Both the position numbers and the translations under genes were made by a program. A stretch of 64,000 bases of DNA from Corylus avellana (Eukaryota > Streptophyta > Magnoliopsida > Fagales > Betulaceae). The stretch lies in NCBI RefSeq assembly GCF_901000735.1, contig NC_081547.1, forward strand, positions 6,820,001 through 6,884,000, read 5' to 3'. The notes below the pieces were generated by a model. It was not told the DNA's origin and searched no databases. It saw nothing but the letters and a program-made list of their open reading frames with translations. Shown in pieces: positions 44,703-56,219 of the stretch (position 1 is the stretch's first letter; each line of letters begins with the position of its first letter).

Positions 44703-47700
44703 TCATTCATACGCATTTATTCGTTTATGAAAAGAGTATAACCAAAGTGATGCTCTGAGAATTATAATTCTATACAAAATACTTCTTAAGATGTTCAGCA
44801 TTCCATGGTCGATGGAGTTGCTTTCCTTCGGAGTTTGTAAGATGGTATGCCCTGCTTTGCCACATTTGATCACTTGGTATGGTCCTTCCCAGTTTGGTGC
44901 GAGCTTTCCATCAGTTGCATCTTTGGTTGCAAGAGTGACTTTTTTCAAAACCAAATCTCCAACTTGGAAACTGCGATGCTTAACCCGCCGGTTGAAATAC
45001 CGAGCTACCCTCTGCTGGTATGTTGCCATAGTAACCCGGGCCTGATCTTGTTTTTCTTGTAGCAAATCTAAATGTAGCTTAAGACCCTCGCCGTTCAAAT
45101 CGGGGTTGAATGTGTCCACTCGAAAACTTCCCGACCCAACCTCAGCAGGGATGACAGCCTCGGTTCCGTAGGCTAAGGCGAAAGGAGTTTCCTCGGTGGG
45201 AGTTCTTCTGGTGGTGCGGTATGCCAATAGAACTTCGGGAAGATCTTCCGCCCATCCTCCTTTGTGCTAACCGAGCTTCTTCTTTAGAATTTTAAATATG
45301 GTTTTATTCGTTGCTTCCACCTGTCCATTTGGTTGAGGATGTCCTGGAGATGAGAAGTATTACCGAAGATGAAGTCCGGCACACCAATCTCGAAAGGAAT
45401 CACAGTCAAACTACTTGCCATTGTCTGTAACAAAGGCATGAGGAATCCCATACCAACAAATGACACTCTTCCAGAGAAATTTCTCGATGTTTTTTGCTGT
45501 AATATTTACCTAAGATTCAGCTTCTGCCCATTTGGTGAAATAATCAACAGCAACCACAGCGAACCGAACTCCCCCCTTTCCTGCAGGTAATGGCCCTACT
45601 ATGTCTACCCCCCATTGTGAAAATGGCCATGGCGAGGAGACCGAGCTGAGTTCCTCGGGAGGCTGCTTGATAATGTTGGCGAAACGTTGACAACCGTCAC
45701 AAGTTTTGACCATGTATATGGAGTCTTGATTCATACTTGGCCAAAAGAATCTGCTTTAACTGCTTTGTGTGCTAATATGTAGGCTCTCGAGTGACTGCCA
45801 CAGATTCCTCCATGAATCTCTCGAAGGATATAATTGCTCTCTTCTTTAGAAACACACTTAATGAGAGGCAGCATAAAGCCCCGTTTAAAAAGAGTTCCAT
45901 TGACTAGGGTGAATCGAGCAGCTTTTCGTTTTAATTGCACTACCTTCCTCTTATCACCTGGAAGAATTCCCTTTTCGAGGTAATAAACAATTTCTTCAGC
46001 CCAAGCGGGTATGACCTTAATAGTCAAAACAAGAACTTTCTCGATGATGGAAGGTTGATGCAAAATTTGTATTGGTTGGTCAGATTCTCCCACTTCATCC
46101 TCGGTCGAAGAGCCCAACCGAGACAGATGGTCCGCTTTCTCGTTCTCTTCTCTTGGGATTTTAACAATACAGAATTTTTTGAAAGCTTTTTGCATATCTT
46201 GAACTTTAGATAAGTAAAGCTTCATCTTGCTGCCATTAGCTTCGAATTCACCACGAATGTGGCCGACAATAACTTGAAAATCACTCCGCACCTCTACAAA
46301 TTCTGCCTCCAGCTCTCGGGCTAAGCTGAGCCTGGCTATTACAGCTTCATATTCAGCTTCATTGTTAGTAGTCTTAAATTCCAATCTTAATGAACTCTTT
46401 AACTCTCTTCCATCTGGTGTGATCATCACCACCCCAGCTCCGTCATTTTTCTTGGTAGAAGAACCATCCACATAAATTACCCATGTCCTCTCTTTCGGCC
46501 AACCCTCCTGGTCTTGAATGTTGGTGAATTCTACCACAAAGTCTGTAAGAGCCTGGCCTTTGACAGCACTACGTGAGATAAAATGGATGTCAAATTCGCT
46601 AATTTCGATTGCCCAATTGACTAACCAACTCGACAAGTCCAATTTTCGGAGTACTTTCTTCAATGGATACTCGGTCAAAACATTGGTTGTATGAGCTTGA
46701 AAATATGGTTGAAGCTTTCTGGAAGCAATCACCAAGGCAAAAGCAAGTTTTTCCATTTGTACATATCTCTCCTTGGCGCCATGCAATGCTCGGCTGACGA
46801 AGTAAACCGGTTTCTGAACTCCCTCTTCTTCTCGAATCAAAGCTGCACTAACCGCGGTCGGAGATACAGCTAAATACAAATATAGTACCTCTCCAAGAAT
46901 TGTCCGACTAAGAAGGGGTGGACTGATCAGATACCTTTTGAGTTGCTCGAATGCTTGTTCGCATTCCTCGGACCACTCGAAAGCTTTGCGTAGAATTTTA
47001 AAGAATGGGAGACATTTATCTGTGGACTGAGAGATAAATCTATTCAATGCTGCAATTCTACCAGTCAACTGCTGAACTTGCTTTGTATTCTTTAGAGATT
47101 GCATATCCAACAATGCCTAGATCTTCTCTGGATTCGCCTCAATTCCTCGGCTGGACACCATATAATCGAGGAACTTCCCAGATGAAACTCCAGATGCACA
47201 CTTCGTGGGATTCAGCTTCATTTTGAAATGCTTCAATGTCTTGAATGCTTCCTGCAAGTCTCTCACATGATCTACCCGCAGCTTGCTTTTGACCAGCATG
47301 CCATCAACATAAACCTCTATGTTCTTCCCGATTTGTTCTTGAAACATCTTGTTCACCAGCCTTTGATAAGTTGCACCAGCATTTTTCAGACCAAATGGCA
47401 TGACTTTGTAGCAATACAAACCTCGGTCAGTGATGAAGGCTGTCTTTTCTTGATCAGATGGATGCATGAAGATCTGATTATAGCCTGAGAAGGCATCTAT
47501 AAAGCTCAGCAATTCATACCCTGGCGTTGCGTCAACCAATGAGCTAATATGTGGCAACGGAAAACTATCCTTTGGGCAAGCCTTGTTAAGATCGGTAAAA
47601 TCTACGCACATCCTCCACTTCCCAGAGGACTTCTTAACCATCACTACATTGGATAACCAATCACGATAATGTGCTTCTTCGATAAACTGAGCTTTAAGAA

Positions 47701-48450
47701 GCTTGTCTACCTCCTCAGCAATTGCCATGTTTCTCTCAGGAGCGAATTTCCATCGCTTTTGTTTTATTGGCTTGGCTTCTGGGTTGATGTTCAGGTGATG
47801 AACAATATCCTTGGGGTCAATCCCTGGCATGTCTTCCGGAGACCATGCAAAGACTTCGAGGTTTTGCCGGAGAAACCGAACAAGAACTTCCATAACCTTA
47901 GAAGTTAGCTGAGAACCGACCTTCACAACCTTTCCCTCAGCTATTGGTATGTCAATCAACGGCTCAGCTGGCTCCTTTCTCAACTGCATCTTCCGATCAT
48001 CACCCAAATTGCCGATTGTTAAAAGTGCTGACTTTGGGCATTTCTTCAAAGATGTATTATAACACCTTCTGGCAACAACCTGGTCCCCTTTAATCTCGCT
48101 GACTCCCTCTGTTGTTGGGAACTTCACTTTTAAGTGGTAGGTAGACGTTACTGCCCTTAGTTGATTCAAAGCTGGACGACCGATGATTATATTGTAAGCT
48201 GATGGTCGATCGATCACTAAAAAATCCACCATGATAGTGGATTGTTTAGGGGCAGTTCCTGCCATGACCGGGAGAGAATTCATTCCAATGAGTTGGACAC
48301 GTTCAACCGTAAACCCTATCAATGGTGATAGGAAGGGTTTCAACTTCTCTCGGCCAATGCCCAACTATTGAACAACTGTCCAGTAGAGAATATCAGCCGA
48401 CCTTCCATTGTCCACCAAGACTCGGTGAATAGAATGATTAGCCACCATTA
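44703..48450 (-). pseudogene. Tat-type pol: protease, reverse transcriptase, two RNase H domains, integrase
   Basis: Protease: VDNGRSADILY near 48400, then a TAG after WTVVQ. RT (47117-48364): KWRMCVDFTDLNKACPKDSF, FIDAFSGYNQI, MPFGLKNAGATYQR; the catalytic YxDD box reads YVDG. A stop at about 47114 ends this frame. The next frame (45731-47113) has the RT-linked RNase H-like region (KPVYFVSRALHGAKERY) and then a second, archaeal-type RNase H (YVDGSSTKKNDGAGVV, NNEAEYEA, REENEKADHLSRLGS). The integrase zinc finger (IHGGICGSHS, then a frameshift, CDGCQRFA) and core (WGVDIVGPLPAGKGG, YFTKWAEAE) follow with several stops. The C-terminal part (RTPTEETPFALAYGTEAVIP, GDLVLKKV) is open at 44703-45227. 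The element makes no working polymerase. Confidence 0.92.
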
Positions 48451-48832
48451 AAGTTATTACCAATGCATCATCATGTGGCATTGAGACTTCTTTCGCATCT
48501 TCCTCTGAAAACGTTAGAACGCTTGGTTCCTACTTCTGGATTTTAGAGGGTTTTTCAAGCATAAAGATTTCTTCCATTCTCGCTTGCTTGACGTAGGCCT
48601 TCCTTACCGAACTTGATTCCCCTCCACCAGCAAGGCCTCCTGAGATAGTTCGGATCTCACCAACTATGGCTTGGTTCTGGGGATTTTGTTGCTTGCTCTG
48701 TGATACCCTCGGCTCATCACGCTTCTGCCTTTGGTTGCGTGGTCGATCATTGTTCTAACCCGACTGCTGATTCTGACTATCCAGAGGGTTCTTTCCTTTG
48801 CCATTTTCCTCAGCTAAGAAGTTTAGCAACTT

Positions 48833-50314
48833 TCAATTTCTTAGAAATTTTTCAATTTCGAACCGAAGACTAATACAATCCTCGGTTTGATGCCCTTGAT
48901 CATTATGATATTCGCAAAACTTCTGAGTACTGCGGTTTTGGGGGAGTGACTTCATCTTTCCTGGCCATCTGAAGGTCGGATCTTTTCTAACTTCCATGAA
49001 CACCTTATAAACAGTTGTATTTAAGGGTGTCCATCCTACATATTGTTGATGATGATTTGGCCGGGGCGGTAGATCAATCTTCTTTTCTATAGTCTTTGGG
49101 TTCTGGCGGTCTTTTTTCTTCTTTTCAACAAAAACCCTAGGTTTTGTAATAACTGGACCAGCAGTAGGCTTACTCTCGGCAGCTTTAGATTTCAACAATG
49201 CTGAGATAGTTTCTTCTTGGTTGATGAACTCTTCAGCTTTGTTGTTGAACTGTCGTAGAGTTCCTGTTTTCAGTTTTTGGCTAACTCGGCCATTAAAGGC
49301 CCTTCAATCTTTATACCGTGCATCAATGTTGAGAGAATAGTCTTTTCATCCGTGCTTTCTACTATCAGTTTCTCATGATTGAACCGTAACATATAATCTT
49401 TTAGGGACTCGTTTTCTCCTTGTACGAGAGATAATAGATATGCTAGATTCTTCTTTCTTCTTCGAACAGCAAGAAATTGTCCTAAGAACTGCCCAAGATA
49501 ATCAAAACTATCAACAGACTTAAGACTCAGACTCCTAAACCATTATTTGGCAACTCCCCTTAGAGTTAAGGGGAAAGCTCGGCAAGCGATTTCGTCAGGA
49601 GTCTCGTGAAGGATGATGTGAGCTCGGAAACTTTCCATATGGTCGGAAGGATCTCCACTTCCGTCATACTCACCAATCCGAGGGACCTTGAAACTACCAG
49701 GCATTGGAAATCTCATCACCCGATCAGTAAAATGCAAATTGGTGTGTTGCATCAGATCCTCGATAGCAGACCAATTTTCTCCATTTTCAATTAAGAAAGC
49801 CATTTTTTCGTACTTCTCTTTAAGATCTTCAACATCTTTATTCACAGCAACCTCCGCAGGTTTGACATGATGTGACCGACCATGATGGGAACGGCTACAG
49901 GGAATGACTATGGTGGACGTGACTGGATTCGCCATGGTGTGATTTGCCACCAAGTTGTGAATCATTACCGGGCCCTCGTCGGTGAGAGTTTTCCTTGGTC
50001 TGAGCAGTATGAGGTCTTCCTCGTATTGAACTTCCAGCGTCTTGTTGAGTTGATTGATGTCGGGTTGATGGTGGTGGCTCCCTAAGAGACTCTTCTTACC
50101 TTCTCTGCGGTGCTGAATCTCCTCTAGGAGGTAACCTAGAGACGATCTCCTCATTTTGTTTCTTCATAGCCTCGATTGATTCGGCTATTCGTTTCATGAA
50201 ACCTTCCAACATGGCTGTCTAGGGATTTGGATCATGTGACGTTCCAGGAATATCTGGTTGGACATTTGGGGTAGAATGTGGAGGTGTATCAGGGCGTGGG
50301 GGTGTGTTCACCAT
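48833..50314 (-). pseudogene. Tat-type gag, decayed
   Basis: It starts MVNTPPRPDTPPH (ATG at 50312-50314). It continues past an in-frame TAG near 50220 to the capsid region (MRFPMPGSFKVPRIGEYDG, SDHMESFRAHIILHETPDEI) and ends with the zinc-knuckle-like CEYHNDQGHQTEDC at about 48890-48930. Stops occur near 49541 and 49280. Gag forms the particle that packages element RNA. Order and strand match the downstream pol. Confidence 0.87.
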
Positions 50315-50356
50315 ATCGGAATATTTGAGATCAGAAAGAACCGATAAAATCGAATT

Positions 50357-50375
50357 CCCACAGACGGCACCAAAC
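50357..50375 (-). promoter_or_regulatory. Primer-binding region of the Tat element
   Basis: Directly inside the LTR, read on the minus strand: GTTTGGTGCCGTCTGTGGG, the usual PBS neighbourhood of this lineage. I did not assign the tRNA. Confidence 0.6.
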
Positions 50376-50953
50376 TGTTTGAGTAGTTTTTCGAATGATG
50401 ACGTGGAATGGGCCCTGTTGTAGACTTGATAACCGAGGATAAACTGGATATGAAAAACAGAGAGAAGGGATCAAGGCTGCCGGCATTGTCCGGCCGGGGA
50501 AAGCTCCGATGCTTAAGTTAGTCACAGTGTTTTAAGAAGAAAATAATCTTGAAGATTATGGGGGAGATAAAGGATATGCAATATATTCAGTTTTTTAGGG
50601 TAAAAAGAAGTTACCGAAATAGTGAGAGGGGACCCTCCTTTTATAGGCATCGGGTTGCACCTGTTCATCTAACATTGTGGACTTTACCGAGGGTTCACGT
50701 GTCAACATTATATTGGGGAACAGTAAATAGGACACTTATGTTGATATATCTAACATTCCGAGAGTGATTCCCGAGATTTAGTATCCATGGAAGGCTCGGC
50801 TTACTGAGCCTTCTAACCGAGCGTTCTTTACCGGGCTTTAGTGGGCCTAAAATAATCGAGTGTAAACATGGTGAATAGTAAAAATGACCAAGCTCTAAGG
50901 ATGGGCCGAGAAATCGTTTACTGGGCCCAACTCAGCTGATCCATAACCCAACA
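50376..50953 (-). repeat. 5' LTR of the Tat element (578 bp)
   Basis: Bounded by TGTT at 50376 and AACA at 50953. On the minus strand CCTATAAAAGG at about 50637-50647 is a good TATA box for U3-driven transcription into gag. There is no partner LTR in the window. Confidence 0.85.
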
Positions 50954-52487
50954 AGATCGATGATCAAATAAAAATAAGGGTTATGATTTTAAGAACTCTT
51001 CCCTCCTTAGAGTTATCTTAAAGAATTACAAGATCTCAACCTTGATATTCTATATTTATGATGGTTTAATTTGTTATACTCATAAACTAATAGGTTAGCC
51101 TTATTAAATAAGCAAGAAAAAACAAATATCTTCCTTAATTGTATGGGCTTTGGTTTTTTTTTTTTTTCTTTAATAATCTTTCACTAATCAAATATTGTTA
51201 ATTTGCAGGCCCAGGGGTACGCGTTTTCCCACCTCCATTTCTAGTACTTCATGGCTGGTTCCAAGAAATTGGCTTTAATTTCAAGTAATGACATGTACCA
51301 CGTGGGCATTATAAGATTGTAGGGCTTGAGAATCGCCTAAAGGCCCATGGCCCGAAGGGTTTGGTTCGAATAGGTAGGTGCCAAACCATCAGCTCATGGA
51401 ACACCGTGTACAAACCGCCAAGGGGAACACTGTGTACAATCTCTTTAATCGCCATCATCTTTTCCTCATCAGTGGTGGGGATCTAAGAATTCATATTAGG
51501 AGGAGCGGAACTAAAATAATAATTTTTTAAAATTTTTTGAAAGGGTGGGAGAAGGAGGAGTAGAGGTTAGGGTTAAGAAAACTAAAAAAAAAAATTACCC
51601 TTAGAAAAAAAAAAATAAAAAATTTTTGGAGGGGCGGGTGCCCTTGTCTGCCCCCTTTATATCTGCCACTGAGTTGTCATTCATGGCTTACACACTCTAC
51701 CTTTTCCCTGCTAACTTGAGTGTTGGAGGGCTTCATAGGCAAGTGCTAGTGAACCACTCTAATGGTTCTTTCTTCTTGCAGGTCATACCCTTTGAGCTAG
51801 CCGGCGTGGAGCTAGTGTGGTATGAAAAACCAACAAAAATAGTGATGTGATATATATAGTATTACAGTATTACTCTTTAATTTCAAAATGCGCATTTAAT
51901 TATGATTTTTAATTGAATATAGGAAAAAATATTACAAAGGCCTCTCAACTAACAACCATTTTTTAAAAAAACCCTATGAAGTTTAAAGTATGCCTAAAGT
52001 GATATATCAAACTACGTACCAATGTCTGCCAAAAATGAAACATTTTTTTATTATATTTCTATAATACTCTTATTCTCTTAAAAACTAAAATAAAAAACTA
52101 AATTAAACTATTTTTTTAATGTTATATATATATAAACGATAAAAAAAAAACATTTTTATTGTTTATAAAATTTGTTTTATTATGGGATCAAAATGTAGCC
52201 AGAGTTAGCAATATATTAAGAAATAATGATCGATCCCCTTTACTTATGTCGTGAGTTCTCTTTTATAGGGTTTTATCTTTGTAACTACTTCCTTGATCTC
52301 CTCCCTTCAGATGATTGAAGAATTATTTGAAATAGTGGGGAGATAATGTGAGGTAGTTGAGATAACGTAGGATCTTATGAGATAATGTAGGACCTTATAA
52401 GATAATTAAAGGTTGTTGAGAGATAGTGGGACCAATAGTGGATTTTATCCCTAACAGATTTCCAAATTAATATTACAAACAAGCAAT
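50954..52487. other. Spacer between the gypsy element and OMT copy 7
   Basis: 50954-51111 is repeated at 56731-56888. The rest is unassigned AT-rich DNA with A and T runs. A short frame at 51626-51850 has no recognised similarity. 52457 onward matches the 3' flank of copy 6. Confidence 0.6.
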
Positions 52488-53057
52488 CTACTTGAAGAAC
52501 TCCATAACCCAAAGATTACAGACAAAAGATTCATATCTGATGCCACTAAACCCTTCTTTGGTTGCCAAGGCAATGAATTCTGCTTCCGTCCTTTCCTTCC
52601 CTCCTGGGTTAACTAGAGTCATCATGCTCACATCCGATTGACAGTTGCTCTTCATAGAAGTGCTAATCTCAGGCATAATTGGAAGAGCTGCATCCACAAC
52701 AATCACATTTCCATCATTTGGTGTAGCCTCGTAGCAGTACTTCAACAGCTTCAAGCACTGTTCATCACTCCAATCATGGAGTATACACAACAAAATGTAT
52801 CCAAATTATAACACCATTTCTCTTCAACTCATATACAAAAAGTACACAAATCAATCAAATCCACCTTCATAAAAATGGCATCCCCCTTAGGAATGCTTTC
52901 GAACATGTCTCCCCCGACATGTTCCACACTTGCAACACCAATTAATTAACACCTCTCTTTATCCCCACACACACAAATATATATATATATAGCTTATGAA
53001 GAACATTATATATATATAAAAGAAGAGCAAATTAACCAGGATAATATGGGGCATGTT

Positions 53058-55098
53058 TGATGCAGTTTGGATAACAGTTGGGTGTCTGGTACTGTAATCG
53101 AGTGCACGATGTGTCTGCAATCGAGAGCTCGATCTGTGATCGATCGCCCACGTGCTGCGATTGAGCACACGCGAGACCTTTATGTTATTTTCTGCGTTTT
53201 AATTAGGTTAAGCCGTCGTTATTTCCTTGTTTTAGTAGGATTAGGTTTTGAGAGTCAATATTGTGTTATTTTATTAGGTTTAGGGTTTTGGGGGTATTTA
53301 TGTCATATTTTATTATGTTAAGGGTTTTGAGCTATAAATATATGCTTATAGCCTCTAGAGAAAGACAGTTGTTGATTATTATTGATTTTGACTAATGAGA
53401 ATACTCAGAGTTGAGTTTATTCCTCTTTTCCTTTAAACTTTAGAGAGTATCTATTGTTTTTAGAAGAATTCTTAGATCTTTAATAGAATCTAGATCTAGA
53501 GTTATTTATCCGCTGCTTATTGATGTTCTTCACTGCAGCCCACTAAGTCACGCTGCATCAGTTGGTATCAGAGCTCAGTTACTTTCCATGAATGGGGAGG
53601 AGCAACCGCTTTGCAGACATGAACGAAGTGTACGTGCGCATGGAGGCAACACGTAAGGAGCAACTGGCGATTCGTTTGAGGCACATGAGTGGTGCCAAAC
53701 AATTGTCATCGCCAACCAAGACCGTGATTCGCTGAGGCGGAAGGCAAATCTATCGCTGAACGTTGGCAACTCAAGGGGGATCAATTCTAGGCTATGTGGT
53801 ATCAACTCGAAGACCTCACTACCCAAATATCCAACTTGTATTGTCATAATGGGAATGGATCTAGAAACCCGTTTACAGAGCGCCGAACGCAAGGACGTCA
53901 GCAGCTTAGGCAAGCTCATGCCAATGAACGGGTGAGTAGATTCAAACTCGATACACCGGAATTCCAAGGTTGCTTGCAACCCAAAGAGTTCATGGTGGCA
54001 GAAAAAAATAGAAAAATTCCACAAAAAGAAGTACCTAGGAATATGGCGGAGATTAGGAGCCAATCGATTGTGGTGGAGGAAGAAGACAGATTTATTGAAG
54101 AAGATTGCTTAGTAGATTGGGCCTCTCCACCAATATATGACACCTATCCCAACAAAGAGGTGAATTATATACACCAAGTGTTTGATGAAAGTCCTAAACA
54201 ACAATTCTTTGATTTGGAAGTTGATTTCCTTGGAGTAGATGCTATCTTATCAAAAACTTTTAACCAAAGTTGTGATGAGATCTATGGGGCGGAGGTGACT
54301 TGTCTATCAAAGAGTGAAGGGGTTTTTGTGAATACTTAATTTGGGAATTCTCATAGCATGTGGGAAGGGAAAGGCACGACAAGAGCATGCCAAGCCTACA
54401 CAGCAAGGGGAGGCGCAGGGTCTTCAATATAACTGTGGCGGTGTGTTGATGAATAAGGCCATCACGTTTATTATGGGGTGTGGCCTTGTTGTGATTTTGA
54501 GCAAAGGAGAATTGAATGAGTTGACGGGGCATCCAAAGGATCGCGAAAAGAACTGGCCGAATTCAAGGACGAATTCTCTCCAACTAGGGGAGAATGATGC
54601 AGATTGGATAACAGTCGTCCGTCTGGTACTGCGATCGAGCGCACGCTGTGACTGTGGTCGAGCGCTTGGTCTACGATCGATCGCCTGTGTGCTGCGATCG
54701 AGCGCACACGGGACGTTTATGTTATTTTCTGCGTTTTAATTAGGCTAAGCCGTCGTTATTTCCTTGTTTTAGTAGGATTAGGGTTTTGGGAGTCAATATT
54801 GCGTTATTTTATTAGGTTTAGGGTTTTTAGTGTGTTTATGTCATATTTTATTATGTTTAGGGTTTTGGGCTATAAATATGTGCTTATAGCCTCCAAAGAA
54901 AGACAATTGTTGATTATTATTAATTTTGATTAATGAGAATACTCAGAGTTGAGTTTATTCCTCTTTTCCTTTAAACTTTAGAGAGTATCTATTGTTTTTA
55001 GAAGAATTCTTAGATCTTTGATAGAATTTAGATCTGGAGTTATTTATTCGTTGCTTATTGATGTTCTTCGCTGCAGCCCACTAAGCCACACTGCATCA
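53058..55098 (+). mobile_element. Non-autonomous LTR retrotransposon inserted in OMT exon 2
   Basis: 2041 bp: LTRs 53058-53560 and 54595-55098 (TGATGCAG...CTGCATCA), flanked by the 5-bp duplication ATGTT (53053-53057, 55099-55103). The PBS TGGTATCAGAGC (53563-53574) matches the initiator tRNA-Met type; the polypurine tract AGGGGAGAA lies at 54586-54594. The interior is about 1 kb and lacks protease, RT and integrase. It keeps a gag-like start and a short ORF (next entry). By eye the LTRs differ at about one position in ten, so the insertion is not recent. Confidence 0.96.
53588..54339 (+). pseudogene. Residual gag-like coding sequence of the LTR element
   Basis: 53794-54339 is an open frame of 181 codons. 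It contains RFKLDTPEFQGCLQPKEF, similar to the start of Ty3/gypsy gag capsid regions, then jumps to an acidic stretch (VVEEEDRFIEEDCLVDWASP, PPIYDTYPNKEVNYIHQVFD). The capsid proper is missing, suggesting an internal deletion joining the gag start to a later part of a parent element. The codons before 53794 (from about 53588, MGRSNRF-like) are out of frame or interrupted. Confidence 0.6.
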
Positions 55099-56219
55099 AT
55101 GTTGTATAACATGAGGCGAGTCGGAATTAATGGCCTTGATATGGGGGTATTTGGAAGTGATCAAGTTGAGAGTGACTCCTAGACCGTGGCCCACATCAAC
55201 CAATTGCTTGAGTTGCTGGAAGCCTTTGTAGGAGTCAAGGATGTTATTAATAACAACGGTTGTGTGGTTGAACATGGCTGTGTTAAAAACCTGGTTGAAC
55301 CTAAGCTCCAACCCGGAGTACTCGAAGATATGGATGCCATGAACTCTGTTGAATGCAATTCCTCCCTCAAGAATTGCATCTTTCAGTTGGGACCTATCAA
55401 TGAATTCGGACCAGCATCAGCACAAGTACTGGATTGTACGAGCAAAACTTTGTAAGTAAGAAAAAGGTGTAAAAAGAAGAAAAAGGGGAGGTGAAAATAG
55501 AAAACAGACCAGCTATCTAAGAAGACCTTGCAGTGATGCAAGGCCATCATAGGTCCCAAAGAGACACCATCTTCGTTGCAGACGAAGTGTTTAGACACAT
55601 CAGAAAGACTATAAAGCCTCTGCAAAGATCCAGAGTCATCAGCAGCCACAGAGCAACCAAGCAGAGAGTGGGTGGCCAGCATCCTCAGAATACGGTCCAA
55701 CATCGTGGGTGCCTCGGGGTTCTTGGTTGGCATCTGTTGAACAATCTGTGTTGGGGAGAGCTTGGCTCCCAGACCCACTTTTTCTAGAATTTCAAAAACG
55801 CCAAGCTCCACGGCCGATCGCATGGCCATGGGCATCACAAGGGAGCCCGCCACCTATAGTGCATACGAGTAGCTCTCTTCTTCATTCTCATTAATTTTTG
55901 GGGTCGATTTCTCTAGAGAGGTAGCCATTATAGAAACTTGGAGTGACGATCGAAGCTAGTCTGCTCCATATATACATCTTTTTCGAGGAAGTGGGGGGAA
56001 CTATGGCCCCGGCCGGTCCCCCATAGCTCCCAACGTCTCTATGTGTAAGCAACGTCATCGCAAACGTGTATTAATTATAGAGACTTTTTGGAAGCTAACT
56101 ATAGCAATTAATCAGTAATGTCTTTTTTGTAGAAGTAGGGCATCTCTGGTTCCACCTAACTTGAAGACTTTTTGACATGGTCCCCCCTCCCTCCGTCTCT
56201 GCATGGCAATTTGACCGTT

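Larger units (their letters stand above)
39978..50953 (-). mobile_element. Ty3/gypsy LTR retrotransposon, Tat-type, one LTR only, defective
   Basis: Reading on the minus strand: 5' LTR (50376-50953), primer-binding region (about 50357-50375), gag (50314-48833), protease-RT-RNase H-integrase (48.4-44.7 kb), tandem repeats (44.6-44.15 kb), then a gene in antisense (40.4-43.76 kb). A second RNase H domain and an antisense ORF downstream of integrase are hallmarks of the Tat lineage. No 3' LTR is found: the left end at 39978 abuts OMT exon 2 directly. On the right, OMT exon 2 does not resume; 50954-51111 matches 56731-56888, the far flank of copy 7. The locus therefore suffered a deletion at or after insertion. 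Confidence 0.9.
52488..55928 (-). pseudogene. COMT-like O-methyltransferase pseudogene, copy 7 (subfamily 2), split by an LTR element
   Basis: Exon 1 55510-55928, exon 2 55104-55393 plus 53037-53057 (interrupted), exon 3 52865-52929, exon 4 52488-52787. Exon 1 has the family start and VAGSLVMPMAMRSAVELGVF, but a Gln codon became TAG (55854-55856). SAM motif I reads VDVGHGLGV, a Gly to His change. The exon 3 acceptor lost its G (GCAA instead of GCAG) and the exon 4 acceptor AG became TG (52788-52789), also turning the conserved Trp of WILHDW into Cys. Exon 4 itself is fully open, with His present and Asp at the first catalytic Glu. Intron 1 is only 116 bp, probably the ancestral state for subfamily 2. 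Confidence 0.92.

Noticed and set aside
51626..51850. Small open frame with a membrane-protein-like start
   Set aside because: 75 codons, no homologue recognised, and the surroundings look like degraded repeat sequence.
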